Origin: Solen grandis
Lineage: Eukaryota; Mollusca; Bivalvia; Adapedonta; Solenidae
Direction of reading: 5' to 3'
DNA: 64,000 bases
Assembly: GCA_021229015.1 (NCBI GenBank)
Contig: CM037795.1
Location: 12,204,656-12,268,655 of the forward strand
Shown piece after piece: positions 32,462-43,520 of the stretch. The notes below the pieces were generated by a model, which worked only from the letters and a program-made list of their open reading frames with translations, did no database searches and was not told where the DNA came from. A program made the position numbers and the translations under genes. Positions within the stretch are counted from its first letter, which is position 1. Each line of letters opens with the position of its first letter.

Positions 32462-35400
32462 TCAAGAAATACGTATTTGGTTGGCGCAATATAAATATTT
32501 AGATAGAGCAAAAATAGTTTTCTTTGATTTCGATGCTAAAATGGTTTCGAATTTAAATAAATTCGGCCAATGACAATAATAAGGTTTGAAAAATTTAATT
32601 CTAAGTTCTCTGTAGCGGGGGCAAACAAGTAGAAAATGATATTCCGTTTCGACCTTTTTCATGTTACAAGATTTACATATCCGTTGTTCTCGTGACAAAT
32701 TCTCGTACCTTCCTGTTTCTATATATAGGTTATGTGAAGATGTTCTAAACCTAGATAATGTAACTCTGTATTTATTTTCACGTATTATATCTAAATAATT
32801 TTCAAGTTCAAAAGAATGCTTAAATATACAATATTTCTGTAAACGATTCGAGTTATTAATTTCGGTGTACCATTTCTGCAGATATGTATCAATTAATCTT
32901 TGTTTAATAATATTAAGAGGTATTTCAGTGTCAAATTGATTATCCCAAATATACATTAGACCGTGGCTCGCGAGAGTTTCTCTAATCGAGTACGCCCAGT
33001 TTTTGTTACCGTAAGTTCGATCCGCGTCTGCATCTGATTTAAGTAGTGTATAGCATTGTTTTAAAATGGAATTGTCGTTTTGTTTTAGTATCTTAGCCCC
33101 GTATCTAATGATATTTATTTTACGGAAAATTAAGAGAGGGACGCGGCCTACTTCACCGTAGAGTGCTGCTAGGTTCGTGGACTTTTTAACCCCTAGAATT
33201 CTTCGTATAAACTTTGTATGTATTAATTCTACATCTGTTGCCTCATGCATGCCCCAAATTTCCGACCCAAAGTTTAAAATCGATCCTACGAGAGAGTCAA
33301 AAAGTTTACATTTCTGATAAATTGGTAAATCAATATGTTGAAAAACAGTAAAAAGCTTATGTAAAGCGAATGGTGCATGTTGTGCAACCCGTTTTTGTGT
33401 TCTATACCAGTTGCCGTTTTTAAACAGAGTAATACCGAGATATTTGAAGGATTCAACGATTTGTATCGGAGTATCATATATGAAAAAGTCATGATGCGTA
33501 TGTCTACCCTTTTCAAAAATCATCGCTTTGGTTTTGTCGGTGTTTATTTTCAAACCCCAATGTCTACAGTATCGTTCAATATCTGTCAACATTGACTGTA
33601 GGGATTCAGGCGACTTTGCAAAAAGTGCCTGGTCGTCTGCAAATAAGATTAGGAAAAGCTTAAGCTCATCTATCGTGAATATATCGTTAAGGTCTGTGTT
33701 TATACTATCATTAAGGTCGTTCACGAACAGCATGAAAAGCAGAGGAGAACTCGGGTCCCCCTGCTTTAAGCCTATATGTGTGTCGAAGAAATCTGAAAAT
33801 GATGAATTATATTTAATACAAGACTTAACCCTAGAATACATTGATTTTATAGCTCGGACAAATTTTGAACTTAAGCTTTCTGATAAAAGCTTCTGCCACA
33901 AAAACGATCTGTCTATTTTATCGAAACATTTTTCGTAGTCTATAAAAATGCAATATAACTTATTCCCTGAGTCAAGTACTTTTGATACAACTGTATGAAA
34001 AATAAACAATCCACAACAGATTTATTTTTCTGGAAACCAAATTGATTATTACAAATTTTATCATATTTGACTGTCCACTTTGTTAGCCTGTTAAGCAAAA
34101 TTTGAGAGTAAATTTTAGCTAGAATATTAATAAGAGTTATACCACGGCAGTTATTGACATCTCCTTTTTTGAAAATTGGCGTAATAATGCCTTCTCCCCA
34201 AGTGAGCGGGTATTCCCCGTTAATGAACAGTCTGTTATACAGCTTTAATAAGAATGGAGCTATAATATTATATGCCGCCTTAAGTATTTCACTAATCATT
34301 CCGTCGGTACCCGGTGCTTTATTATTGTTTTGACTAAATACTGCATCATGCATTTCTGATTCTGTAATTTATATATCTAATTCTTCATCATTACTATTTT
34401 CGTCAAAAATAAAATTCTGATTTTTATTGTCATGATCTTCTCCAAATACTGATTTTAATTGATCTCGAAGTTCGTCGACAGTCAAAGTTTCGGCTTTATC
34501 ATCATTACTTTTGAAAGTGTTCTTAATATTTTTCCAGAATTTCCGAGGCTGTGATTTTGCCAAATTATTTATTCTCCTACCTTCCTCGATTTTAAATTTA
34601 TTTTTCGCCTTTTTCTTTATTTTATTATAGTGAGTACGCGCTGTTACAAATGAAGTACGCGTTTCATCGGTTTTATTTCTGTTGAATAAATTTCGAGCCC
34701 GTTTAAATTCTTTTCTAGCTTCGAAGCACTGCGCGTCGAACCATTTATCTTTTAACTTCGACATTTTACCCCGTATAGATCCTCCCCTGTTTGTACCAAA
34801 TACTTCAAAAGCAGTTTCTGACAGCAATGTACTAAATGTGTGTACCACGTGGTCCACCGGTTCGCTGGTCACGTCGCGGATTAGCTGCTGGACATTCTCA
34901 TTGATATTCAACAGTTTTGTTCTGAACAGGGGTATTTTATTTTCATCCCAGGTTAATTTATCGCTCGTTTTACGTTGAGCACTCGGTGCGCGCGGCGCTA
35001 CTCGATCTTTTCTAGCAAAAGAAAACATTAAAGGCGCGTGGTCAGAAAACTCATTAAAATCTTTTACTTCGAAATATGACAATGTATTAAAGTCGCATGA
35101 GTCGAGAAGCAGGTAGTCGACTGTACTAAGACCCCTCCCTGAACAAAATGTAAAATGACCCCTGTGACGATCCCCAAGCAGACGACCGTTTGCTATTAAT
35201 AGGCCAGTCGTTTGGCAAGTTTCTAGTAAGCGCCGCCCATAATAGTCAATCACGTGATCTTTGTTTACGCGAATGGGGATGTCGCGTGTGTTTACAAATA
35301 TCAAATTTTCGTCTAAATATTTATCAAATTCAATGCAATCAGGGAAATCTGAGGTTCTACTATTCAAATCACCGGTAACAAATACCTTACCTAAATCTGT

Positions 35401-35845
35401 ATACTTTATAATATCTGATTCTATTTGCTCAAAAAAATCAAAGTTTGCATAATTAAGAACTTTTGAGTCAATGGGTGGTATGTAAGTATGACATATATAT
35501 ACATCTTCCTCGAAATCAAACAATTCGGCAGAAATTTTTACCCAGAGAATTCCATAGTCATTCTTTTCAACTATTTTAACATGTTTTTTAAGATTAGATC
35601 TATAATAAAATGAAATTCCGCCACTGAAGCGGCCCTTTCTTATATTTTTTTTACTTATTCCCATAAATATGTTCTACACAAAATTTATTTATATCAAAAT
35701 TATAAGTGTCATATTTTGATAACCATGTTTCATTGAAGAAAACTATGTCATATTCATTTAAATAATCTAAAAAGTCCTGTTCACATAATTTTCGTTTTAG
35801 GCCGTTTATATTCCATGATAAAATGTTCAAGTGTTCTTGACCCCT
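32462..35845 (-). pseudogene. LINE-a ORF2, APE endonuclease plus reverse transcriptase, broken
   Basis: The endonuclease starts right after the ORF1 stop with LSWNINGL and VFFNETW (35815-35700). A one-base shift near 35660-35675 follows, beside GGG and an A8 run, then FVTGDLNSR, STVDYLLL and FSDHAPL, so the metal-binding and catalytic residues are present. An in-frame TAA at 34369 and a frameshift near 34005 break the linker and early RT. RT motifs seen are KAPGTDGM, CIFIDYEKCFD, LKQGDPSSPLLF and LFADD (catalytic Asp pair). The C terminus has CKSCNMKKVETEYHFLLVC, a Cys/His motif common after LINE RTs. The product would nick target DNA and prime cDNA synthesis. Three lesions make this copy dead unless some are assembly errors in homopolymers. 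Confidence 0.9.
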
Positions 35846-36985
35846 CTAATGTCCGGTTCCCGAATCTGGAATATACTCCTCACCGTCAATGAACAACCTG
35901 GCTCCGACAAATCTGACAGTTTTTCCAGCTTCCTTAGCTTCCTTCATAGGGTTAATGAGTGGTTTCCTGGCTTCTCGAAGTTCCCTTGGCAACTGCACAC
36001 CGATGCCTAAGTTTGTTGCCTTTAAATATTCCGAAAGTTCAAACGATTTCTGTCTGACCCTTTCTCTCTCGTTTGGATAGTGAAACTTGGCCACTATTGG
36101 ACGCGGTGCTTTGGACCTAGATTTCCGACCCAATCGGTGAGCGCGATCTATCAGAATGGTGTTCGTTTCCTCTTCGTCTATTTTCAAGTGATCAGTAAGT
36201 ACGCTCTTTACTAACTTAACGCAGTCCTCCCCCTCTCCGCCCTCGTTTATTCCATAAAACATTAGATTATCACGCATTGATTTTGTTTCCAAGTCAATCA
36301 CTTTTGCGTCTAGTTCTGCCTTTTGAGATTTCAGTTCCTGCGAGGCCTTTTCCAAGCGCTCACATGATTTTTTCACCAGTTTAATGTCATCTTTGGCTCG
36401 TTTGAGTTCGATGCCCCGAGTCTCATTTTCATTTGCAATAAATTCGCATGCTTTTTCTGTGTCGCTGACACGAATATCTAATTTTTTTATATTTGTTTCC
36501 ATATCTGAAATTTTTGCATTAATCAAATTAACAGTTTTTTCTATTTTGTCTACCGTCTGCAACTTTTGTTTTATTTGCTTCATGTCCTCTAAAAGTTCTG
36601 AAGCCCAGGGGGGAGGTGTTGACATGCTGAACGCGCCGCCACTGAACTGAGGTTGGGTGGGGCTGGTCATATATGGTGTCATAGCAAAGGGTGGTTGTGG
36701 GAATGACATTGCTTGATAATAGCCTGATAAATTTGATAAGTTAGTATATTCACTTACATATTCAGACTGTTGCTTATATTCTTTTGTTAATTGTCCACTT
36801 TTCCGCTCGCCGCTATACACATTACTATACACATTACTGTGGTCACTATCGTTGCACGTGTTTTTCGTAGTGTCCAAAATGTCCGCTAACAAAGGCGAGG
36901 TAGCCGGTCGTTTGTTTTTCCTATGTTTTTTCCTATCTTTCTTTGTTGTAGGATCCTGTTTCGGGGTATTGTTCTTATCCGACAT
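35846..36985 (-). CDS. LINE-a ORF1, L1-ORF1p-like RNA-binding protein, intact
   Basis: 379 residues. Residues 10-30 are strongly basic (possible nuclear or RNA-binding tail), and 90-127 are rich in P, S, T, Y and F. A long coiled coil runs from about 128 to 236, as in the trimer-forming part of L1 ORF1p. An RRM-like fold (about 238-310) holds RDNLMFYGI and the RPIVAKFHYPNERERVR motif; a C-terminal domain follows to about 375. The family binds element RNA and acts as a nucleic-acid chaperone in the ribonucleoprotein. The start is the first ATG, 127 bp from the element's 5' end. The frame is complete, and its TAG stop is followed in the same frame by the ORF2 endonuclease. Expression is not shown by sequence alone. 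Confidence 0.88.
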   Translation of the reverse strand: MSDKNNTPKQDPTTKKDRKKHRKNKRPATSPLLADILDTTKNTCNDSDHSNVYSNVYSGERKSGQLTKEYKQQSEYVSEYTNLSNLSGYYQAMSFPQPPFAMTPYMTSPTQPQFSGGAFSMSTPPPWASELLEDMKQIKQKLQTVDKIEKTVNLINAKISDMETNIKKLDIRVSDTEKACEFIANENETRGIELKRAKDDIKLVKKSCERLEKASQELKSQKAELDAKVIDLETKSMRDNLMFYGINEGGEGEDCVKLVKSVLTDHLKIDEEETNTILIDRAHRLGRKSRSKAPRPIVAKFHYPNERERVRQKSFELSEYLKATNLGIGVQLPRELREARKPLINPMKEAKEAGKTVRFVGARLFIDGEEYIPDSGTGH

Positions 36986-37284
36986 TAGTAAAACACTTTA
37001 TCAAACAACTTAATCCATTTTCTAACCAAAATTTCCAATTTAGACACATATTTTTGGTGTTTTTCACTGAGCTATAAAATCCATGTTCTCACTGTAAAAC
37101 TGACCTTGACCTTGAATACTAATGGAACGCCATAGTTGCCTTAACATAGGCAAACACATTTAACGATGTGTATTTGACATGCTATGTTGCAAACAAAATA
37201 CAATGTGGTGTTATTTTTCATTACTCCATGCCAACCTGTCATTATGCAATGTGTGTTTGTCCCATAATGCTGCCAGAAAGCCGT

Positions 37285-37460
37285 TATATGATGATACTGT
37301 GCCGTTACAAGGTGTTCTAATATAGTAATTTTATGTACATATCACGTTATATGATGTTTTCATTTCGTTATATGATGTTCAAATACTATTATATGATGTT
37401 CAAATATCGTTAAATGATGTTCAAGCATAGTTATATGGTTTTCAATACTGTTATATGAAA
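37285..37460. repeat. Degenerate ~23-bp minisatellite, TTATATGATGTTCAAATA core
   Basis: About six copies of CGTTATATGATGTTCAAATA with variants. Its reverse-complement-like form (AGCATCATATAACACTAAAA) dominates 38050-38470, so the two clusters could fold against each other. Confidence 0.7.
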
Positions 37461-38049
37461 GAAAAAAAGAAGGAATTTGAGTGGGTATGGTATCATGACA
37501 CATATCTACCATGCGATGAGGCAGTACTATATCTGTAGACAAATGTCCCAAAATGACCGAACTACTATCAATGATATTTTAAACCAAAACAGACATGATC
37601 AAAATCGCAAATATTACCTTTATTTCAATAAACATTCATAGTGTCATTATATCTGACAAATCAAGATCACATCGGTTATTACATGGCGTCTTATCACTCT
37701 TAATCGTTAAAAGATAGAGAGAGAGAAAAAAGAAACGTGGGATACAAATGAAATATTATTAGGCAGTGACAAAAAATATAAATCATTATGTTCCCTTTGG
37801 CTTTTGGTCCGTCTCATCGGTATTTAAGAATAACGCATGGTATCCGGTCCAACTATCCCTCAACAGGTACTCACAGCCGGGAACCACCGATCATCGCATA
37901 ATGACGTTTGCACATCATGTAATGTCAAAATCGCACCGGTGTATGTGAAAGCCCAGTGTAAATTTAGTTTCAGCAGGATATAATAATATATTTGTGAACT
38001 CGCAATTCATTCGACTATCAAATCAGTGTTGAATGGCATAATAAAATAA
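37461..38049. other. Interior of the fold-back element, no gene seen
   Basis: No recognised frame. 37780-37960 is a GC-richer patch (GGTATCCGGTCCAAC, CAGCCGGGAACCACC) of unknown nature; 37760-37970 also contains CATCATGTAATG and ATCATCGCATAATGACG words related to the minisatellite. Confidence 0.35.
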
Positions 38050-38470
38050 CAAATGACCGTATTATTACATAAACCGAACACAATGCTATAAAAGACCAGC
38101 ATCGTTTACTATATATAAACATGATAAAAAGACAAGCAATCATCCTATTATTGTAAATGAGCATCATAAAACGAACATATTATACTAATTATCATCATAT
38201 AATACTAAAATAACATCATAAAATACTATTTAGCATCATATTACACTATAAAAGCTTCATATAACACCAAAATAGCATCACATAATACTAAAATAGCATC
38301 ATATTAAAATAAAATAACATCATATAACACTAAAATAGCAACTTATATTATTGAAATAGCATCATATGATATTAAAATATCATCATACTATGCTAAATAG
38401 CATTATATGGAATTAAAATAGCATCATATAATGTTAGTTGGCCATGAAATACGTATAAATGATCATCATG
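38050..38470. repeat. Degenerate ATCATATAA minisatellite, opposite orientation
   Basis: Repeated AGCATCATATAACACTAAAAT with one-to-three base changes, roughly 20-24 bp apart. Similar CATCATA words resume at 43120-43280 after LINE-b, suggesting the LINE inserted within or beside this array. Confidence 0.7.
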
Positions 38471-38591
38471 AAAAGACAAAAGATCATCGTGTCATCGTGT
38501 AAAGACATCGATCATCATCTAATTTGGACTAATAATATAACAGATGATCTTCGTATACATATCATTAACAGCATGTAATGGTATGTGTGCA

Positions 38592-41500
38592 TCAATTTCA
38601 ATTTCAATTCAATATTTTATTTGCATAACAAACAAACATTGTTTTGCAATTACAAAATTTACATAAATAAGTAAATATGACGGTTTAAGTTTTATACAGT
38701 AATATAAAGAGAAAAGCGTGAATTTTAATCATACAATAGACATGTATGTAACTATTATGCAACTGTAATTGAACAATTATAATATAAATAATAGAAACTT
38801 TTATATACCTCAAAGTTGCACAAATAACACAATTATATATATTCAGCTACTTGTCCTCCTTGTTTGGAGCCGCACTCTAAACATGTATCGGAAGTCCCGC
38901 AATGTACACCGGTTATTAAAAGCATGGATCCGGTGAAAACACAGCAAATTTTACGACCAATTTATATCAATTTACTCAACTAAATAAGCATCTTTAGAGA
39001 ATAAATCAATATACAGCTCATGGATGGTTATATAGTTTTATAATTATTGAAGTCAAAAGTGTCAGATAAGTACATTTATCATATAAAATACAAGTCAAGT
39101 ACTTTTCATAACGATGCCAATTTGTAATATGAGCATCAATGTAAATTTAATAATGGTAACCTTTTTTTCCATCTACTACATGTAATTATTAAAGAAAATA
39201 ACTACTATTTGTGTATAACGTTTCTGTCGCCATGCCTTTCATATTAAAAACATGGAAACAGATGTGTTCTAATGGTGAAAACAAAAATGAAAATATACAC
39301 AAGAAATGTTTCTGCCATGATATGCCCTTGCTGAAACGAAACACAAGGTGCATAACAGCAGATTTTTGTTAATATACTGTACAAATAATCTTCAAATTGC
39401 ATAATATTAATTTAAATACTATTTTTCATAACTTTATATTTTAAAATTATTTATCATACAATGATAATAAATATATACATATTTCTTACATGTGTAGCTA
39501 ACAAGATACTTGTAATTAACAAGGCTATGGTTCTTTGTGTGCGTGTTATTTTTCTTTCAGAGCTTGAATGGTGTTGAGGTCAACCATAGTGTTACAGTAT
39601 GATGTTTTCATTAAATTAAATTACAGGTAAGACCTTTCAGCATTATGTTAGAAAAATTTCAGAAAAATAATAATAATATATACACTATATGTAATGTCAT
39701 AATACAAGCTTATGTGTATTAATCATTCATTTACAAATATACTGATTAAATGATTTAAAAATTAAGTAGATTCCCTGCTCCTCTTAATCATAGCAATGTG
39801 TATGTTCTTAGCTACCTTTCTTAATAAATATGGATTAGCACTTTGTAACAAATACATGAATTTATTGATGGTAGGCCATGAACAAAAATATTTTGGAAAA
39901 CATTGAATTCTTAAATCTCTGTAATAAGGACAAACCAATAAAAAATGATATTCATTTTCAATCTCTCTCATATTGCATTTTTGACATAATCTTTCCTCTC
40001 TTGGAATTGCTCTTATTCTTCCTTCCTCAATTAGTAATTTTGATGCAGAACATCTGAATTTAGATAAAGATATTCTATGATTATCATTTAAGACACAATT
40101 TAAATAAGATTCTTTTATGAAACTTGTTTTAAATAATCTATAAGTGTCCAGTTTACTGCTATTTTGCATTTCTTCAAACCATGATTGTATATAAACATCA
40201 CAAATTCTTTGAACGATACTTTTTAAACAATTTAAGTCCATAAACATAGAATTTAAAATATAAGAAAAACCTAAATCTTGTAACATTATCTCTACATTTT
40301 TCATCCAACAATTAGTAAAAATGCCATTCCCGTCTTTATTAGTCACTAATTTGAATGTTAATGAACTTTGATCATTAATTATTTTGTAAAATACTTTAAT
40401 ATACATATTTTTCTTTCTATATGTAGCGGGAGGCGTCCAAACTCACCGTATATCGCAACATTTGTTGTAGTTTGTCTTATGAACAATACCTGTTTTAGAA
40501 ATTTAGTATGAACCCTTTCTATGTCAGGAGCTTTGTGGAATCCCCAAATTTCGGCCCCATATGATAAGATAGGTAATATCATCGAGTCAAACAGTCTTAC
40601 CTTTTCATTTACTTTTAACTTAATTTTTCTGAAAAGAGAATTTAGTGAAAAGAGTGCTTTTAGTGCTTGTTTAGATAAATGTTTCTGGCATTTATTAAAG
40701 GACATATTGTTAGACAAAGTTACTCCTAAATAATTAAAATCATAAACCGTGTTCAATTTTGTACCCTTATAATAAATATCAAAATTTTCTTTCCTGTTTC
40801 CTTTTTTGAATAACATAACTACTGTTTTATCAATATTAACTGATATACCCCATTGGTCACAATATTCAGATAACATATTCACTTGGTTTTGAAGACCTTT
40901 AATAGATGTAGAAAATAGTACTGTATCATCTGCAAATAGGAAAGTAAATAACTTAATATCATCAATAGTGACGGCATCTATATTTTGGTTAGTGCTTATA
41001 TAATCATACAAATCATTTATAAAGAAAAGAAAAAGCAATGGAGATAGAGACTCACCCTGTTTAACATCTGAATTATTGTCAAAAAATGAGGAATAATTAT
41101 TGTTAACTCTAACACATGCTTTAACATCATTGTACATTGAACGCAACATTTTCAACATTTTACAAGATATTCCACTTCTTATCAATTTAACCCATAAACC
41201 GTTTCTATAAACTAAGTCAAATGCCTTTTTAAAGTCCACAAAACAACAATACAATTTCTTTTTATCATTATTGATAACTTTATCTAAGATAGCATTTAAA
41301 ATTAAAAACACAATCAATAGTACTCTTTTTTTTACGAAAACCATATTGGACGTTATTAAGAATGTTATTTTTTTCTGACCAGTCTCATAGTCTGTTGTTA
41401 AGTATGACTGAAAAGATTTTAGAAAAAAAACTTGTAAGAGTTATCCCTCTATAATTGTTGACTAAGTTAGGGTCACCTTTTTTAGGAACTGGTACTATGA

Positions 41501-43127
41501 CTCCATTTAGCCATTGTTTTGGATAGGAAGCTGTAGTAAATATGTAATTGAATAATTTACATAACACTGGTGCTAGTATTACAGCATTTTCTATGAAAAT
41601 TTCTGGTATTAATTTATCTATACCAGAACTTTTGCCTACTTTTAACGATTTTATGGAATTTGTAACTTCCTTAATATCAATATCTTTATCAAGTTCACAT
41701 ATGTAGTCATCTGGGTCATTATTGGATAATTCCAGTTCAATTTCAGGATTAATGAATGTATCATTACTTGCAAATAGATTATTGAAATGGGTATAAAACT
41801 CTTTTAAAGTTATATTATTAGGTGTTAATCTTTTCCTACTGACTTTTTTAATTTCTTTCCAAAATTGTGTTGGCTGCCTCTCTGCCAAATCTTGATTTTT
41901 TTTATTTTGATTCATGTTGTATTTGCTTTTAGCTATACGTTTTGCACGTTTATATTTAAATCTTTTAATTTTAACAATATCTCTATTCTCAGAAGATCTA
42001 CACTTTCTATAGTTTTTACATGCAATTTTATATTCTTCTTTGGCTGAAAAGCAGTCATTGTTAAACCAAGGACTTTTGTTCTGATATTTTGTGTTATATG
42101 ATTTGTTACTGTTTATCTTACTGGTTTTTCCAAATAATGAAAACGCCCTATCGTATAATATATTAGATATATCTTCTACTCCACTGTCAATGGAAATAGA
42201 ACAATCAATTATATTGTCTACAATATTGCTTATATTAATCATTTCTCTATTTATTAGTTCGGTGAGTAAATGAGCATTTTCTTGTTTGAAATGAATTCTA
42301 TCAATGAATATAGTATCAGAAGAAACATCTTCACTTTCATCAATAAGTAATATGGTTTGTATAGGGGCATGTGATGAACATGTCAGAAGATCATGTACAA
42401 TAAAATCAGATATAAAAGGAAGTAGATCATGTGTGCATAACGTATAATCTATTACACTGTTGCCACAGGCTGACATGTATGTATAGTTACCTATCCCAGC
42501 GTCATCACCTATACGACCATTCACTATTCTAATGTTAGTACTATTACATAACTCTAATAGTTTAAGTCCAGACGAATTTACTGTCTTGTCAAGACTAAAC
42601 CTTACTGGAATATATTCATCTATAAATATATCAGCATCATCATGAGGACAATGTCCTGTAACATCATTTACGTAACTGTTTGTGATATAAGTATCTGACC
42701 TCTCTCCACATCTGGCATTAAGATCACCATATATTGAAACAAGTCCCACATTACTAAAATGAGGTATATCATTTTCAAGGCTTTCAAAAAACCCTAACTC
42801 GTGCGACCTAAAATATGGACTATTACTCGGGGGTATGTAGCAAAAACACATAAACAAATCACTATCAGTTCCAACAAAAGATTTTGATAATTTGATCCAA
42901 ATGAAACCATTAGAATCAGTTTTTTCAATTGAAATCTCATTTTTTAAATACTCTTTGTAAAAGAGACAAATCCCTCCGTGACCCCTTTTAGAGCGGTTTT
43001 TAATACTTTCGGGTCTCGGTACACTAATCCTTTCAAACCCATCTAAATAAAAATCATCACCAGATCTTTCCCAAGTTTCTGAGAAAAAGACAATATCACA
43101 ATCATTTATGATACAAAGAAAGCATCA
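38592..43127 (-). mobile_element. 5'-truncated LINE retrotransposon (LINE-b)
   Basis: On the minus strand the element opens inside the endonuclease (about 43127) and ends with an AATAAA-like box and a tail of TTGAA/TTGAAA repeats (38592-38615). ORF1 and the first part of the endonuclease are absent, the usual result of incomplete reverse transcription. GCATCA at 38589-38594 and 43122-43127 could be a 6-bp target duplication, but this word is also part of the flanking minisatellite. It is related to LINE-a in domain order and C-terminal motif but differs clearly in sequence, so a different family. 38616-39761 is its long 3' UTR, with no other feature seen. Confidence 0.85.
39762..43127 (-). 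pseudogene. LINE-b ORF2, endonuclease plus reverse transcriptase, truncated and broken
   Basis: Starts at DCDIVFFSETW (about 43105-43070). Endonuclease motifs are SIYGDLNAR and SVIDYTL, with CSSHAPI where most family members have S-D-H. The frame runs to a TGA at 41385-41387. Reading continues in frame (WSEKNNILNNVQYGFRKKK) to a frameshift near 41300, then RT motifs CCFVDFKKAFD, VKQGESLSPLLF and FLFADDTVLF. A second frameshift near 40390 leads into the C-terminal part with CQKCNMREIENEYHFLLVC. It would have nicked DNA and copied RNA; it cannot be made as one protein now. The N-terminal catalytic Asn region is lost by truncation. Confidence 0.88.
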
Positions 43128-43395
43128 TACAGGCCTCGATCATCAGAGAAGAATAAATGAAAATCACATAATGACGAATGACCATCATAGCATTAACAAT
43201 GGTCAACCTGTAATGTCATCTGAGCATCATAAAATGTAGACTTATCATTGTATAATACAAATGGGGATTATGTATTTGTGAAAGGATATAACATGTCTAT
43301 TTTTGAGCAACAATTACTACGATTTTCACAAACCGTCATTGTGAACTATCATGATATAATGCATCGGCTCCTGTTAAGGCAGCTATGGCGTTCCA

Positions 43396-43520
43396 TAATT
43401 ACTTGCCAAGTTTGATGATGTTATCACTTGAAATTTTCAGGACTATTTATTTATCTTAAGGTACGGCATTATTGCTAATTTAAAGTTCTTAGATCTAATC
43501 ATCGAATTTATATGTTGTTT
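43396..43520. repeat. Repeat X, second copy, right part
   Basis: ACTTGCCAAGTTT, ATCACTTGAAATTTTCAGGACT and GGCATT match 17670-17730 and restore the repeat interrupted at 32289. Confidence 0.75.

Larger units (their letters stand above)
32290..37112 (-). mobile_element. Near full-length LINE retrotransposon (LINE-a)
   Basis: Bounded by a perfect 12-bp target duplication TGAATACTAATG (32278-32289 and 37113-37124). On the minus strand: a ~125-bp 5' UTR starting AAGGTCAAGGTCAG, ORF1, ORF2 directly following, a 3' UTR, AATAAA, and a tail of two to three ATTCGT-like repeats rather than poly(A). A short tandem 3' tail is usual in CR1/L2-type LINEs, whereas ORF1 is L1-ORF1p-like; I leave the clade open within the APE-endonuclease LINEs. 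ORF2 damage makes this copy non-autonomous. The intact ends show it inserted as a full-length copy. Confidence 0.9.
37123..43395. mobile_element. Fold-back/TIR element carrying ATCAT minisatellites, invaded by LINE-b
   Basis: The outer 24 bp are inverted with one mismatch: 37123-37146 and 43372-43395, beginning TGGAACGCCATAG. Both ends abut repeat X, whose paralogue at 17.66 kb lacks the whole insertion. Next to the ends lie degenerate 20-25-bp repeats with a TTATATGATGTT or ATCATATAA core in opposite orientations (37285-37460; 38050-38470; 43120-43280). TAA flanks both ends and could be the target duplication. Drosophila FB elements have inverted arms built of short tandem repeats in a similar way. 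No transposase is seen. The span without LINE-b would be about 1.7 kb. Confidence 0.65.

Noticed and set aside
33528..33938. 136-codon plus frame opposite the LINE reverse transcriptase
   Set aside because: Antisense shadow of a real coding region; the minus strand carries the RT motifs.
32290..37112. Retrovirus or LTR element as source of the RT
   Set aside because: No LTRs, gag-protease or integrase motifs; the APE endonuclease, short 3' tandem tail and 12-bp target duplication define a LINE.
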